A stretch of DNA of 64,000 bases from Butyriboletus loyo (GCA_038093515.1 JBBPSI010000055.1:62001-126000), one strand, 5' to 3'. Positions 47,001-59,365 are shown, counted from the stretch's first letter. Notes: generated from the letters alone by a model not told the origin. A program made the numbers and translations.

Positions 47001-48460
47001 CACCTTCTGCAGTTTCTCCGGAATCGGGACCGTCTTCAAGTCTTTCGGCGCCAATTGTCTCGATGCAAGCAGAGCTCGACCGTCGGAAGAACCGCGAGAG
47101 AGCTGTGACACTTTCTGGCGAAGAGTCAAAAGCACCTGTAGCGGGATTGATAAGTAGTGCCGCGCCATCGTCGACGTCGACGTCCGGTCCACCCAACGCC
47201 TCGTGGTGGGCATCAACGGGCCGGCATGATCTCAGTCAACGACAACTCGTCCTCCTTCGGGATATGCTCAATAGTGGTGAGCTCCCCCCCGACGATGCTC
47301 CTTTACTCGAGGAGAATGTGAATAGGAATTGGCGATGGGGCGACGCGATGAGTAGCACAGTCACACTTCCTTCCGAAGAGTCGGGGTCTCGAGGCGCTGA
47401 TCAAGGGGAAAGTAGGAAGAAGAAGCGACGTGGTGGAAGGATGGGACTGACCGGGTTGAGGGATATGCTGAGAATGCTGAAGCGGGGTCATTCGGAGCAG
47501 GCGCCGACATCGCCCGTGCCTGCTATCTCAGCTGTCCCCTCGACTGCCTCGCTCAGTACCGAGTCCTCGCATTATTCGCATCATTATCCACACGGTCAGC
47601 TTGAGGCGGGTGGTGCTTACAGAGCACCGAAGACGAGTACAGGACCCGAATCGGTACGGTCTACGAAAGACATGCCAGCTAGTTCACCTTATAGTGGACC
47701 GCCCCCGAATCATAAATCGTCTCCTCGACGACCTTCACTCGCGTCAATTTTCAGGCTAGGACAGAGGAACAAGGGTGGGGCGTCGTCTTCCGCAGGGGAG
47801 TCGTCGCAAGACAGCCGGAGCGATGTACGAAGTGCCAGCCGGGGGAGTAACATGACGGGAGAAGAAGACGACTGGGACCGGATAGAGCCAGCGATCGACT
47901 TGAACAGTGCCGGGCGGGCGTTGGGGATCGAAGGTACCGCAACCATCAAAGGACGTAAAGGATGGGTATCACCGTATCTTTCAGAGCAACCTCCAGGGCA
48001 TGCTCTCGGACCGACACGCCGACCGGTGACGCCACGCCATGGCCAAGACGCAAAGCAAGCATTACGGTTGGAAGTAGAGGCGTCTCCGCGATCCATTCGG
48101 CCGATGCGGTCGACGCGTCTGTCGAACGTGGAAGAGGTGGAGGATGGGCCACGACCAGTTACATCGGAGGGCAAGGCCAGGAACCGCGTCTCGTTGCCTC
48201 GGACGATCCCGCATCGACCCCCTTCGAGGGGGCAAATGCCGGGAAGTAGTCGGACGGGGTCCGTACGGAGTGCGCCGCCACAGCCAGTCGACGACCTGCA
48301 TGCGCTTCCTGATATCAAATTGTCGATGACGCCAGAGAACATCAAGCCGCTGCTGGAGAACGCAAAGGAGGTACATGTACGATGTCACGAGTGTATTCGG
48401 GAGTTGCACGCGTTGTTGGACGCGATGCCCGCTGGGGTACTGCCCGCATCCACCAGCTGA
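44031..48460 (+). CDS. Large disordered protein with five Trp-Asp (ENWDDDFE-type) repeats
   Basis: Exon 1 is MTSQAL at 44031, joined to exon 2 at about 44204 (AVPSENWDDDFEFG). The rest is nearly intronless, with one intron near 46650-46718; total about 1,360 residues. Within the first 200 residues five short repeats centre on Trp: ENWDDDFEFGQ, EDWDADDGP, DNWAEPG, ENWDDVFEDKA and ENWDDDFYDPT. A long Ser/Pro-rich disordered stretch with basic patches (RRLRKKSRPP; GGGKKHKKRKSS) follows. Then come helical parts: IGLKRDLGMVREFATSVDGL, RELQSIYHQLLAEVQTTLEN and FHAIIVKYKISWECAELLIE. It ends ENIKPLLENAKEVHVRCHEC with IRELHALLDAMP. Repeated acidic Trp motifs also occur in Byr4/Bfa1-type septation regulators; that link is a guess. 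The length and open frame make it a real gene. Confidence 0.75.
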
Positions 48461-49285
48461 GCATTGGCATCTCCATAGGGTTTTCGCGCACGTACAGTAG
48501 GACGCTTCCTCTCTCGCGAGCCATTTCTTGGAACAATGACATTCACATTTCTTTATTTTTTTCTCGTTTCCATTGACATTGACAAGTTAAAATCTGTAGA
48601 GTGCATCTCTTGACGGTATGCTACTTGCAACAGTTACTTTTTTTTTCGTTTCTGTCCTGTTTATCTTTGTGATATTTTTTTTTCTTTTTTCTTTTCAATC
48701 GGTTTATGTCGCCGAACTGCTATCTTCACTCCTCCATTTTCTTGACTATCACACGAGGGCCCCGTTTCCTCCCTTTCTATTATCTCCCTGTTTTTCTTTA
48801 TCCAATTGACGAACGATACATGCGCATATATGTATATAACATGTAACTCACGAACTGACGGTATATAATGTTTTAACGAACATGAACGGCAGAACTGGAA
48901 CTGGAACACAATGGCAACGAGTACTTGACCTCTACAACATAGTATAGTGATATGTATGCTATAGGTCTTCAGCGGCAACGTCCAATCCGTCCACCCTCGA
49001 CTTGTTAGAGACATCCCAAGTCAGCGTCAATCGACAAGTGCGTTCTTGAGGGCAAAACGATGAATGAAATATACGCAGTTCAACTTGTTGTCGTTGTGTA
49101 CGCGGTGGAGTGCAACTTCACGCGCCTGCGATGACTAACGTCGACAAATATTCATTTTCCTTGGGTTCTAATGCATAATGAATCAGACTGTACTCCAGGT
49201 CTCAACGTTCTCTAGACTTCATTAGTGAACCTTTGAGTGATTCGGGGGATCCCCCGCGAGATTGATCACGGACGGGCTTGTCCGC
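48461..49285. other. T-rich intergenic stretch
   Basis: 825 bp; poly-T runs near 48640-48700 look like 3' UTR of the preceding gene. No gene seen. Confidence 0.5.
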
Positions 49286-51815
49286 ACGGATGCTGCGAAG
49301 TGACGCGAAATCAAACAACTATATCGTCGATGTGGACAAACTCGCCAATTCACCATAGTATCCATTATGTAGTGCAACGGATTACCCGGATCAGTGCGTC
49401 GCATCATGTGCAGCCGAGTTAAAACACAACATCCACGTAGGAAAGGTGATCGAAAGGGTAGAGTTGCCTGTTTCTTGTTGATGCTGATCGGCTGTAAGTC
49501 TAACAATGAAGCTTAAAGAAAAGTGATACACACCGCTAGATGGATCCTACCAGCTGACGGTTCAGACGGATCGTCCCCTTGTTGCGCCTAATAGGACGTG
49601 AGCGATCGTCATGAGGTTCGCATCACAAGAAAAAGTCGTACTGGGTCCGCTGCGCTTGCATCTACAGTATGTTGTCCGCTACTGGAGGCACCTTCGTTCG
49701 GAGGCTTTGGAATAGTAGTCTTGACGGCCGATTTATTCTGCGACATGTAATGAGTCCCTGTAAATAAATCCGGGGAATGACGAACCTCTCGCTTTCTGAA
49801 GGCTCTTGCGACCGTTCGCTAGGATGATGTGTTAGACACACCACATCCGATCGTCTACCAAGAAAACACACTCACTGGCTTACGTTTAGCTGCAGCCATT
49901 CTCGAAGGACCCTCGTTCGTGGTATCCAGTCTCGCTGGGGAACGGGAAGGAGATCGATGATCGGCAGGCTGCCGTGACTTCCCAAAACGTCGACCAGGCT
50001 GGTGTGAAATGGGGTCCTTCTCAGTCTTCCGTTGAAACAAATTTTTGAACATTGAACGGCCCTGAGATGACTCGACAGTGTCGAGGTTTTTCCCTGGACG
50101 CGATGTCCCATCCTCCCGTGGATCGGCAGAGGAGGTCGGGGACGGTGGCTCCAACAGCGTCAACACCGAAGCAAGAAAAAAAGTGAAGTGACCACCAACC
50201 TCGTCAAAGTTGAATTCAGGAGCAGGTGCGCTCGACGGTACCTCAGCCTATGCGACAATGAGAACTTGCTTCGAGCGGGGAAAACGAACGAACTCATACT
50301 TCGAGATCACCATCACCGTCGGATGCGAGCGGATTGGATTTCTTAGTGTCTTCCTGTTGTATGTACACAATGTGGGAGATGGAATGGGCCAGGACTACAG
50401 ACACTTACATGGAGGAAAGGCCCATACAAGTCGGGAAGAATATTACTGAGATTACGAACAGTAATTTTCCCATTGTTGTGACCAGTTGCAAGATAGTTAG
50501 AGTTCGGGCAGATGGCAATTGACCGTAACTCTTTACTGTCCTTGATGATAGCGTCAATCAGAGTCAATGTCGACGTGTCCAGGAACCAGATGGAATGGTC
50601 AGTGAAGGTAGCAAGGAATTTTCCATGGGCAGCTAGAGCTATGGAGTAGACGTCGCCGCCATTGAGAATTGGTGATTCAGCAAGCTGGGACCAGGTAGCG
50701 ACGTCGAAAGACTTGATTTTGTTGTCACTGGATGTGGCAAAAAATTGCTGGCCATCGCCTGACCATGCAAGCGGAGTGGCTGGACCCCATTTGGGTATGG
50801 TAGTCTCGATAGTGATGAGCTCGTCACCATTCCGACTGTCGAAGACGCGAATTGATACTCCATTGCATGCAGTGGCGATGCGCTCGCCGTTTGGTGAGAA
50901 TTTGATTCCGTTGACAGTATCGTCGTGTTTGAGTGGGCCGACAAGTCTCTCCCCGCTTGTGATGCTCCAGATGTTTGCTGCAGGGTCATTGCCGTGGAGT
51001 CCAGTCCCAGTGGCAAACTTGGTCGAATCAGGGGAGACATCTACTGCACCCACATAATTGTTGCCCTCCACATCAATCACCTTTTCATGCATCTCTCCAT
51101 CCCACACGCTCGCCCCCTCCTCAGTCCCACATGCAATCCATTTTTGATCCCTTGAGACACAAATGGCCATCAACTTCATTCCCGTTTGCTTTTTGACCGC
51201 TTGACCATCCGCAATTCGCCATTGTTGAATCCCATCATCATCCCCGGTCAAAAGATGCTTTCCGTCGGGGTGAAAAGCAACTGCGTATACCCATTTAGAG
51301 TCACCCGCGTCAAGCACTATCGTTTGGTCTTGGTGAATCGTCAGCATTGCTCTATCACTCCTCGGAGCTGCAACACACCGGTATTCGTCAATGACATCCT
51401 TACTGATGATACACAATGGTCGGCGTTGGATGGTCAAGGAAGGTGTTTCGGTTTACTCGTGGTGCGTAAAGTTGCTCCTTGATATGGTCCGTTCGCGCAG
51501 GTGCCTCGCGTCCTTGGCGCTTATCCTTACTCGGATCCCAGTTGGGCGAGTTCGTCGCGATGACCAGACAAGCGATCAGTATCTCTGCGATTCCTTGTCA
51601 TGTCTCGGCTACGGGATTTGGTTCACGACGAGTGCACGATCCACATTGACCAACTCGCGACATGGCGCTCACAAACTGCACATCCACTCGAACCAAGTCA
51701 CACTCACGTGTCTGGGCGTTCTCGCACTTCCTACGTGTCTCCGAGTCGTTCTCCCGTGATCATCATCGACGTTCATTCGATGCTAATGTAACTGAACCCG
51801 TAGTGTCCTCGACTA
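49286..51815. repeat. Segmental duplication, copy A (carries WD40 gene A)
   Basis: Nearly the whole 2.5 kb matches 52319-55045 in the same orientation. Anchors include the AACACAACATCCACGTAGG phrase at about 49427 and 52439, and the GATGGCAATTGACCGTAACT phrase at about 50511 and 53714. The offset grows from about 3,012 to about 3,203 bp, because copy A lacks two segments present in copy B. Confidence 0.88.
49540..51347 (-). CDS. WD40 repeat protein, copy A
   Basis: The main exon starts at ATG 51347 (MLTIHQDQTIVLDAGDS). Seven blades can be counted, enough for one closed beta-propeller: VYAVAFHPDGKHLLTGDDDG, MAICVSRDQKWIACGTEEG, VGAVDVSPDSTKFATGTG, VNGIKFSPNGERIATACNG, TPLAWSGDGQQFFATSSDN, VYSIALAAHGKFLATFTDH and RSIAICPNSNYLATGHNNG. 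Small downstream exons encode a disordered tail containing NFDE, PPSPTSSADPREDG and PISHQPGRRFGKSRQ. A further exon reads NKSAVKTTIPKPPNEGASSS. Such propeller-plus-tail proteins form large families in Agaricomycetes and are of unknown function. The tail exon present in copy B between the propeller and the NFDE exon is deleted here. The 3' end is approximate, and the frame upstream of the ATG is also open. Confidence 0.7.
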
Positions 51816-51825
51816 GCAAAAGAGA

Positions 51826-52275
51826 TGGACGTGCGTTGTCTGTGAGGCTGACGTTGGTACATGATCCAAATGATGGGAATGCACGGAGGTGAAGACCGAC
51901 ATCAGCCTTGATTTTTTCTTTCTGCCACCGAACGTCGCCAAGGCCTATGGCGCCTCAGAGACGAGGAGGCGAGTGGCGAGGAAAGAACTTGACATTGATC
52001 AATCGTTTAACGCACCAGCAGCAGCCCCGAGGGTTGTCAAGCACGACTGCCTTGACACAGCTGGTGACCTCGTCTAGGCTGAGGGTGGAAACGGAAAACC
52101 CTCGTTGAGCCCCTGAGAAAGAGGGCACAGAAACGACTTTGGTGGCCATTCCGAAGTCTGGTGTGCGATACAACGTGACTCACACAGAGCCGTGTGTCGC
52201 GCATTCCACGTTCTGTGGATTTTTTCAGAACGACGGACACTGTATCTGTCCACGGCCTTTGAGTGAATATCCCAG
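51826..52275 (-). pseudogene. Ornithine cyclodeaminase-family relic
   Basis: The minus strand reads MATKVVSVPSFSGAQRGFSV and STLSLDEVTSCVKAVV. This is closely related at the DNA level to the intact gene at 62910 (IKVVSVPSFPGAR.., STLVLDEVTGCAKAI). Homology continues through the intron region to AFPSF and TDNAR near 51840. Small deletions remove the RTAA motif, and frames change, so it cannot encode the enzyme. It lies between the two WD40 copies. Confidence 0.75.
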
Positions 52276-52318
52276 CATGGCATCATGGACGGGTTTATCA
52301 GAACTCATGCATGCATGC

Positions 52319-55045
52319 TGATGCAGCGAAGTGACACGAATTCAAACAACTATATAGTCGGTGTGGACATAGTACTTGTAATATCTACTGTGTAATGCAT
52401 TGAATCAATGTGTCTCGTCATGTGCACCTGAGTTAAAACACAACATCCACGTAGGAAAGGTGATCGAAAGGGTAGAGTTGCCTGTTTCTTGTTGATGCTG
52501 ATCGACCGTAAATCTAACAATGTAGCTTTAAGAAAAGTGATACGCACCGCTAGATGGATCCTACCAGCTGACGGTTCAGACGGATCGTCCGCTTGTTGTG
52601 CCTAAGAGGACGTGAGCGATTGTCATGAGGTTCGCATCATAAGAAAAAGTCGTACCGGGTCCGCTACGCTTGGATCCGCAGCATGTTGTCCGCTACTGGA
52701 GGCACCTTCGTTCGGAGGCTTGGGAATAGTAGTCTTGACGGCCGATTTATTCTGTAACATGTAATAAGTCCCTGCACACAAATCCGAGGAATAACGAACC
52801 TCTCGCTTTGTGAAGGACCTTGCGACCGTTCGCTAGGATGATGTGTAGATACACCGCATCCAACCATATACCAAGAAACACACTCACTGGCTTACGTTTA
52901 GCTGCAGCCATCCTCGAAGGACCCTCGTTCGCGGCATCCACTCTCGCTGGGGAGTGGGAAGGAGATCGATGATTGGCGGGCTGCCGCGACTTTCCGAAAC
53001 GTCGACCAGGCTGGTGTGAAATGGGGTCCTTACTCTTTCGTTGTAGCAATTGTTTAAATATTGAACGGCCCTGAGATGACTCGACACTATCGAGATTTTT
53101 CCTTAGACGTGCCTCCGGACGGGAGGGCACTGGTGGAGCATCCAGCGGCGATGTCCCATCCTCCCGTTGATCGGCAGAGGGGGTGGGGGACGGTGGCTTC
53201 AGCAGCGTCAACACGGAAGCAAGAAAAAAAAAAGTGACCACCAACCTCATCAAAGTTGAATCCAGGAGCAGGCGCGCTCGACGGCACCTCGATCTATGCG
53301 ACCATGAGAACTTGCCTCGAGGGGGAAACGAACGAACTCATACGTCGAGAAGATCACGATCACCGTCTTCGCCGTGTCCCTCGGACTCGAGCAGACTGGA
53401 TTTCTTTTTCTGGTTTACGTGGAGTCAGCGCGACTCTTCTAGTGACAGAACGACCATCGCCTACCAGGTTGGAATCAGATGATTTGTCGTCGTGGCTACC
53501 CGGGATCGAAGACTGCTCGTCTTGTTGTCCTTCCTCACGAGAAGATGCCTAACATGGGTAAGAGATGGGGCTTATCTGACATGCTAGGACTATGAGGGCA
53601 TTGATACTTACCTGGAAAGGGCCATACGAGTCGGGAAGAATATGACTGAGATTACGAACAGTGATTTCCCCACGATTGTGGCCAGTTGCAAGATAGTTGG
53701 AGTTCGGGCAGATGGCAATTGACCGTAACTCTTTACTGTGCTTGATGACGGCGTCAATCAGAGTCAGTGTCGACGTGTCCAGGAACCAGATGGAATGTCC
53801 TCGAGTAAAGGTGGCAAGGAATTTGCCATTGGCAGCTAGAGCTATGGAGTAGACGTCGCCGCCAGTGAGAATTGGTGATTCGGCAAGCTGGGACCCGGTA
53901 GTGATACCAAAGGACTTGATTTTGTTGTCACTGGATGTGGCAAAAATTCGCTGACCGTCGCCTGACCATGCAAGCGGAGTGGCTGGACCCCATCGGGGTA
54001 TGGTAGTCTCGATATTGATGAGCTCGTCGCCGTTTCGACTGTCGAAGACGCGAATTGACGCTCCAATGCACGCAGTGGCGATGCGCTCGCCGTCTGGTGA
54101 GAATTTGATTCCGTTTACATCGTCGTCGTGTTCGAGTGGGCCGACGAGTCTCTTCCCACTTGTGATGTTCCAGATACTGGCCGCATGGTCTGAATTGGTT
54201 CCAGTCCTCCCAGTCCCAGTCGCAAACCTGGCAGAATCTGGAGAGACATCAATCGCGCCCACATGATTTTTTCCCTCCACACCAACGACCTTTTCTTGCA
54301 ACCCTCCGTCCCACACGCTTGCTCCGTTGTCCCAAATACCACATACTATCCACTTCTGATCTCCCGACACTGAAATGGCAGTCAGATCCATTCCTGATCG
54401 CTTTCTGACCTCTTGACGATCTGCAAGCCGCCACTGTCGAATTCCATCCTCATTCCCGCCCAAAAGGTGATTGCCATCAGGGTGGAAAACAACCGTATGT
54501 ACCCATTCAGGGTGACCGATGTCAAGTTCTATCGTTTGGTCTGACTGGATTGTCAGCATTGCGCCATCCCTCATTGGAGCTGCTACGCACCGGCATTCGT
54601 TGACGACATCCTTACTGATGGTACACAACCGTCGGTATATATCAAGGGACAAGGTGTTTCGGTTTACTCGTGGTGCGCGAAGTTGCTGCGTAAATGTGTT
54701 TCTGTTTCTCAATATGGTCTGTTCACACAGGTGCCTCGTGTCCTGCGCACCTGTTCTTGCTTCGGATCTCAGTTAGGTTCACTGCGATAACCAGACAAGC
54801 AATCAGCATTCACAAACCCTTCCAAAGGCGGCCTCCCATTGCTCGTCATGTCTCGGACACAGGATTCGGTTCAAGATGTGTGTAGGATCCAAGACGAATC
54901 TGCTGGTATGCCTGCGCACCCACTCAAACCGAGTCACACTCAGACGCCTGAGCAGCCTGTGCGTTTTCGCGCTTCATATCCGTCTCGTTCCCCCGTGACC
55001 ATCATCGACGCTCATTCGGTGCTAATGCGTAGCGTCCTCGACCAG
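52319..55045. repeat. Segmental duplication, copy B (carries WD40 gene B)
   Basis: Direct repeat of 49286-51815 (see copy A). It contains two extra segments: about 40-50 bp at about 53,105-53,150, and about 150 bp at about 53,390-53,550. Confidence 0.88.
52555..54559 (-). CDS. WD40 repeat protein, copy B
   Basis: ATG at 54559 (MLTIQSDQTIELDIGHPEWV). It has the same seven blades as copy A, such as VHTVVFHPDGNHLLGGNEDG, LAWSGDGQRIFATSSDNKIK and RSIAICPNSNYLATGHNRG. It keeps an extra tail exon (about 53,550-53,390; SREEGQQDEQSSIPGSHDDK) that is missing from copy A, and the longer DAPPVPSRPEARLRKNLDSV segment. The tail ends with the same RRFGKSRQPANH and KSAVKTTIPKPPNEG exons. Function is unknown; a protein-interaction propeller is inferred. 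Copy B looks closer to the ancestral structure. The exact 3' end is not resolved. Confidence 0.72.
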
Positions 55046-56559
55046 CAATTGAAATTCGACTGTGTCCTCCCAGACAAGTCCCTTCCACCTATTACAGATG
55101 TCAGTCTTCAGAGGAATATGGTCTACTAGGGGCATCAGATGAACATGACTGGATGACTCATTGGGAAGCGGATGAACGGATTGGAGTGACCCATTGTAAA
55201 CAGCAAAGAGGGAGGAAGGAGGCCGCGACCGGAATCAGACATGACACTGGATATGCGTGGAGATGGCGCATCGTTGGGAGACGCAACCGAGTAGGGGGTA
55301 CTTTTGGGATCTGCCTGGGAAGGAACAGCTGCCTTGGGGTGGGGGGGCGGCTTTAGCTTGCTGGAGGAGGCGGCAAGTTGTATACAGGTCATGGTGTAAT
55401 CCCATTCGCCCGGTCCAGCGCACAAAAGTCTCTTGGCTTATTCTTCAGCACATAAAATCCAAGTTGGCACTGCCGTCCTCTTCGACCTTATCATTCGTAC
55501 CCCCGACCTCCTTCCGTCGACGACTCATCGTCGTTCAATCTGCAGTCCTGTCGCCAAGTTCGTATAGACCTTCCCGCTGCTTGCTCAGAAAAGTCGTCAG
55601 ATTCACTCCTTGCTCTGCGCCACGGCCAAGAAGGAATATCGCGTCATCTTCTCAATGGTCATCTTTTGCAGCATTCAGGAAACCACAAGCTTGCAGCCGT
55701 GCAAATTCCCTAGTTTCTTCAACGGCCCTTCATCCTTTGCGGATACCCTCCGCGTAGATGGCAATGGCAGGAAACGTGCATCCATTATTTCTGTCGTCCG
55801 AGCACTGACCGCCCACAGCCGAACAAGAACGCTTTTGCTGTACCGATGCCAGGCCCTCGGCCCGCATCCTCGCTCTGGATACACCTTCGGATGATTCCTT
55901 GTCCAAAGAAGATGAAGAAGTTGATAGCGATGGCGAGCTCGTCCCGAAACCTGGTCGCAAACGGACAATAGCGTGTCGCGTCGATGGGACTTGTACCCGT
56001 TCCGATGCCGGGCACAGTTCTGTATTATCGCAGCGTGCTTGATGCCCCTTGCAAAGCTGAATAGAACGTCCAATTGCAGGATATCATTGCCAAACGATAG
56101 AGGCCAGGCAGGTTGCAGATATCTTCAAGTTGCCTGGCCTCTCATGTTCGCTGCGGCCCTCACTTTTCTCAAATCTCCATGTAGCAGCTGCGGATGGACT
56201 GGTGGTCATCGCAACTTATGTTCGATCAAGATCCTGCTCACGTTACTCTCGACATCACAAGAGTTCGTGTCTCTGAATTGTGGTTGGAGCATTGTTCGCT
56301 GACATCATGTGACAAGCATCTTTGCAGTGTACGGGAGCTTTGGGCCGAAGTGTCATTTTCCTGCTTGTGAATTTTTTTCGAAAGCCTTGTTTCCATCGAT
56401 TGGGCATCTAATGGCGCCCGACCTCGGGTTCTCTTTTCTTCTATTGCATGTCACCGGATTTGGTTGGCCCTTCCTATACGAGCCGGAAGGGTCAACCAAA
56501 TCTTTCTGACATTCACACTTATTCCTATAAACTGACCTTGACAGCCCTCAATCGTGCTT
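55046..56559. other. Decayed interval with coding-like traces
   Basis: No intact gene. On the plus strand, frame pieces PNKNAFAVPMPGPRP (about 55,815) and ARILALDTPSDDSLSKEDEE followed by VDSDGELVPKPGRKRTIA (about 55,860-55,970) look like one protein split by a frameshift. On the minus strand, 55425-55135 has a Ser/Pro-rich frame ending HSNPFIRFPMSHPVMFI. A plus frame at 54839-55129 begins MSRTQDSVQDVCRIQDES; its start lies inside duplication copy B and it has a counterpart in copy A. None was assigned to a family. Confidence 0.35.
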
Positions 56560-56726
56560 GATAGAAAAGGCCATCGCGTCGATCCATGGAACTGTCCTAG
56601 GACATCATAGCCCCAGATGGCGTGACTATATGATAGCGGCTCCAGGACGCGGCCATCACAATTCTCGCCCTGGCCCGTGCAGACCGTACGGGTTACGGAA
56701 CACGGATTGAAGATGACCACATGTGA
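56560..56726 (+). pseudogene. Ornithine cyclodeaminase-family 3' fragment
   Basis: The plus strand reads LQDAAITILALARADRTGYG followed by TRIEDDHM and a TGA at 56724-56726. The intact gene has LQDVAIASLVLSRAERMGYG and TRIES at the right window edge. Similarity extends upstream to about 56560, but about 20 bp corresponding to FKSVGVG is deleted. The rest of the gene is absent. Confidence 0.75.
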
Positions 56727-57340
56727 CCAGTACGATGTTCGTCGGATTCAATGTTGGTTCATCGTGACTTGTTATGATAATGTTTGTGAATTAGAGTATG
56801 TGCCAGCTCATCTATCCACTGGCATCAGTTGTCGAGTATGACCACGTCAATATCATTATACCCAGCACAGTTTACATATTGAACAAGCCATGACATGGCT
56901 TGTCGAACCTGCTGGGACTTTTGCCAGTGCCCTTCAGGACAATATACCTCGTTGGGATCCACAACTTTGGGGGTCCTCGGGGTGTTGGAGGCACGAGAAA
57001 GTCGCAGTATGCATGAAAGGAACGACAAGATGGATGCACGAGATAGATGTGTACGGTTTATATGTGAGGGAGCCTACCGCCATATCTGCCAGCGGGTCGT
57101 ATTCGTGCAGATTAACTACATCAAACAAGATACGGCCCCTGCCGACTCATGAAAGAGTACATCTAGAGTTTTGCGTCGAAACATGATAAATACATTTATC
57201 TATATAAGATGATGGTGCCCAAGTCAACTGGCGCCGTGCCGAGGGATAACAATCCCATACAAAGCGAAGAACAGAAAACAAAGAAAGAACGAAAAGCCAC
57301 TTCAACAGAAACCTAAAACCTGAGATCAAAGTAGCATATC
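56727..57340. other. Intergenic, 3' of the MFS gene
   Basis: 614 bp; short minus-strand frames (for example 57028-56825) show no family features. A-rich MFS 3' flank near 57270. Confidence 0.4.
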
Positions 57341-59365
57341 TCACACCGACAAACCATTCAACTCTTCTTTTCTCGTCAGCACATCAATTTTAACTTCGTC
57401 GGATTCGTTAGACCCCTTCCCTGAGGCCCTCACCACGCTACTCCTGTTTTTATCGTTGTCATCAATTTTTGGTTGTGATCCGTGATCCGTTCCTCTCTGG
57501 TAAAAGAAGGACACGGAGAGGATTTCTATCGATACGATTCCGAGAAGAAACCAGAACGCGGCTGCACGCCCATAGTACTCTTGCGGGCCACCATGGGTAG
57601 CCTCCACAGACGTTTCGATCGAGCTGAACGCCGCAAGCCCGATTGCGGAACCGAATTGGAGGGCTCCAAAGAACATGGCGCCTACTGTACCTGCCATGGA
57701 TGCTGGTACAGCCTGGAAGATGGCGATGCTGTGAAACCATAATCATCAGGAGTGACGCAGGGAATAGGAGTACATCCAACTTACTTTGTGTGGCTGTATG
57801 CCAACATTGCGCCGGAACTACCAAGAGAAAAAGCAGGAAATATGTAGGGCCAGTAATCTTCTGGCTGACTACCGCCTGCAGCAACTAGGATGGTGGCTAT
57901 GGCTACCATAAAAAGACCAGACAGAATGATCCATTTTGGGCTGATGATTCTAGACAGAGGCCCTCCGAAACTCATTACGAAGGCAGTCACACCGATCGGG
58001 AACCTAAAGCAATATCAAAAAGATGATTCGTGCCTTAAGATTGCAGGCTTACATATGGACTGCAGTGGATATAATCGTCCAGTGAAAAACATCTTGCCAC
58101 AACGTCGTGAAAACGGTGAAGATGGCGGTCCACCAAAAGAATGGAAACAGCGCTGAGCCAAAGAGGACGGAGAAGTTGCTGTAGAACCATGTACGAGGGG
58201 GTCTAGACGAGGAATAATGAACTCACGGACACGAGTAAGAGATGTATGACGAACATTGCTGCTTTGTTAGCGGGAATTATAGTTTCCCAATAGAAGAACC
58301 CAACAGTGAGAAATATCGAAACGATCAACGGAGCGAGGACGCCTGCGGCAGCCCAGCCATCCGTTGATCCAGACGTTACCGCATAGATGAAAAGAATGAG
58401 TGCAACTAACAGTGGTGTATTAGCACTGTATCGATCAGCATTTCATGAAGATAAGGCACACCGGTCAAAATGGAAATTCCGACCAGATCAAGACTCTTCC
58501 ATTTCGCACTGGACGTGTCGGGCTCATCCCTAGGCTTTGCAACTTCTGGAGGGATTATGAACAGACAGCCCAGTGCGACTGGAGCGGCGACCATCGCAAC
58601 AAACCAGAAGACCCAGTGGTACGAGGTGTATTGGACGAGGACCGCTCCGATGAAGAGCCCAAGCACTGTACGTGTCACAATGTTGTTTGCGGAGTTGGGA
58701 ACAACGCCATCACCTACCATTTGCAACTGCGCCACAACCTCCAAATACGCCGATCGCCCGAGCTTGCTCAAGAGGTTCCGGAAAAACACGCACCAACAGT
58801 GTAAGAGCGGAAGGTATTGTCATCGCAGATGCTGTGACATATTGTATTACACCCGATACCCTATAGATTCTTACTCACCAATGCCCATCAGCGCTCTTAA
58901 TACAATGATGGCGATCTTGTTATTCACAAAGCCGGCACAGATAGAAAAAATTGCCAGAAAACCCACGCCTAAGATGAAGGCATTTTCTAAGGGTTTGTTG
59001 AATAACCTGCCTGGAGAAACATTGGCACTGCACTTACTTGGATTATAGACATCGCTTATCCGTCCGCTCTTCGAGCGCAAGTTAGATCACGTCGCGAGTG
59101 AGAGGGTAATGGGACATACGATCAAGAGAAATGAAGCAAACGTGAGTTGGAACCCACTAATGATCCAGGGAGACTGACTCTCCGCAATATCCATGGAACT
59201 CTGAAGAGCAGGTATGGCGGGAAAAAGTGCTGAATTGTTGAAAGCGTCTAAGAATTGTGCGAGACAAAACATTAACAAAAGAATCAATTTCCGTGTCAAC
59301 GAAAGCCGCGTTGGCAGCTCATCGACCCTTGTTTGAGAGGACGAGGCTGGCTTGGGTGGCAACAT
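57341..59365 (-). CDS. Major facilitator superfamily transporter (DHA2/14-TM drug-resistance type)
   Basis: ATG at 59365 (MLPPKPASSSQTRVDELPTR); stop TGA at 57343-57341; about ten exons, about 550 residues. Helices in order include LILLLMFCLAQFLDAFNNSA (helix 1 with the acidic Asp), IISGFQLTFASFLLIVCPIT, FLAIFSICAGFVNN, IAIIVLRALMGIG (motif C-like region) and LFIGAVLVQYTSYHWVFWFV. Then VAAPVALGCLFIIPPE, a late-helix block from 58,320 to 57,780 (GPLSRIISPKWIILSGLFMV), and FGALQFGSAIGLAAFSSIET. The final helix is FWFLLGIVSIEILSVSFF with a charged cytosolic tail. The phrase SYHWVFWFV with IPPE matches the DHA2-like group of fungal exporters. The substrate cannot be predicted. A 1-kb fold-back repeat lies 330 bp upstream. 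Confidence 0.87.

Noticed and set aside
44243..48345. Several minus-strand frames of 80-210 residues under the Trp-Asp repeat gene
   Set aside because: They are antisense shadows of a low-complexity, GC-rich coding region and have no motif of their own.
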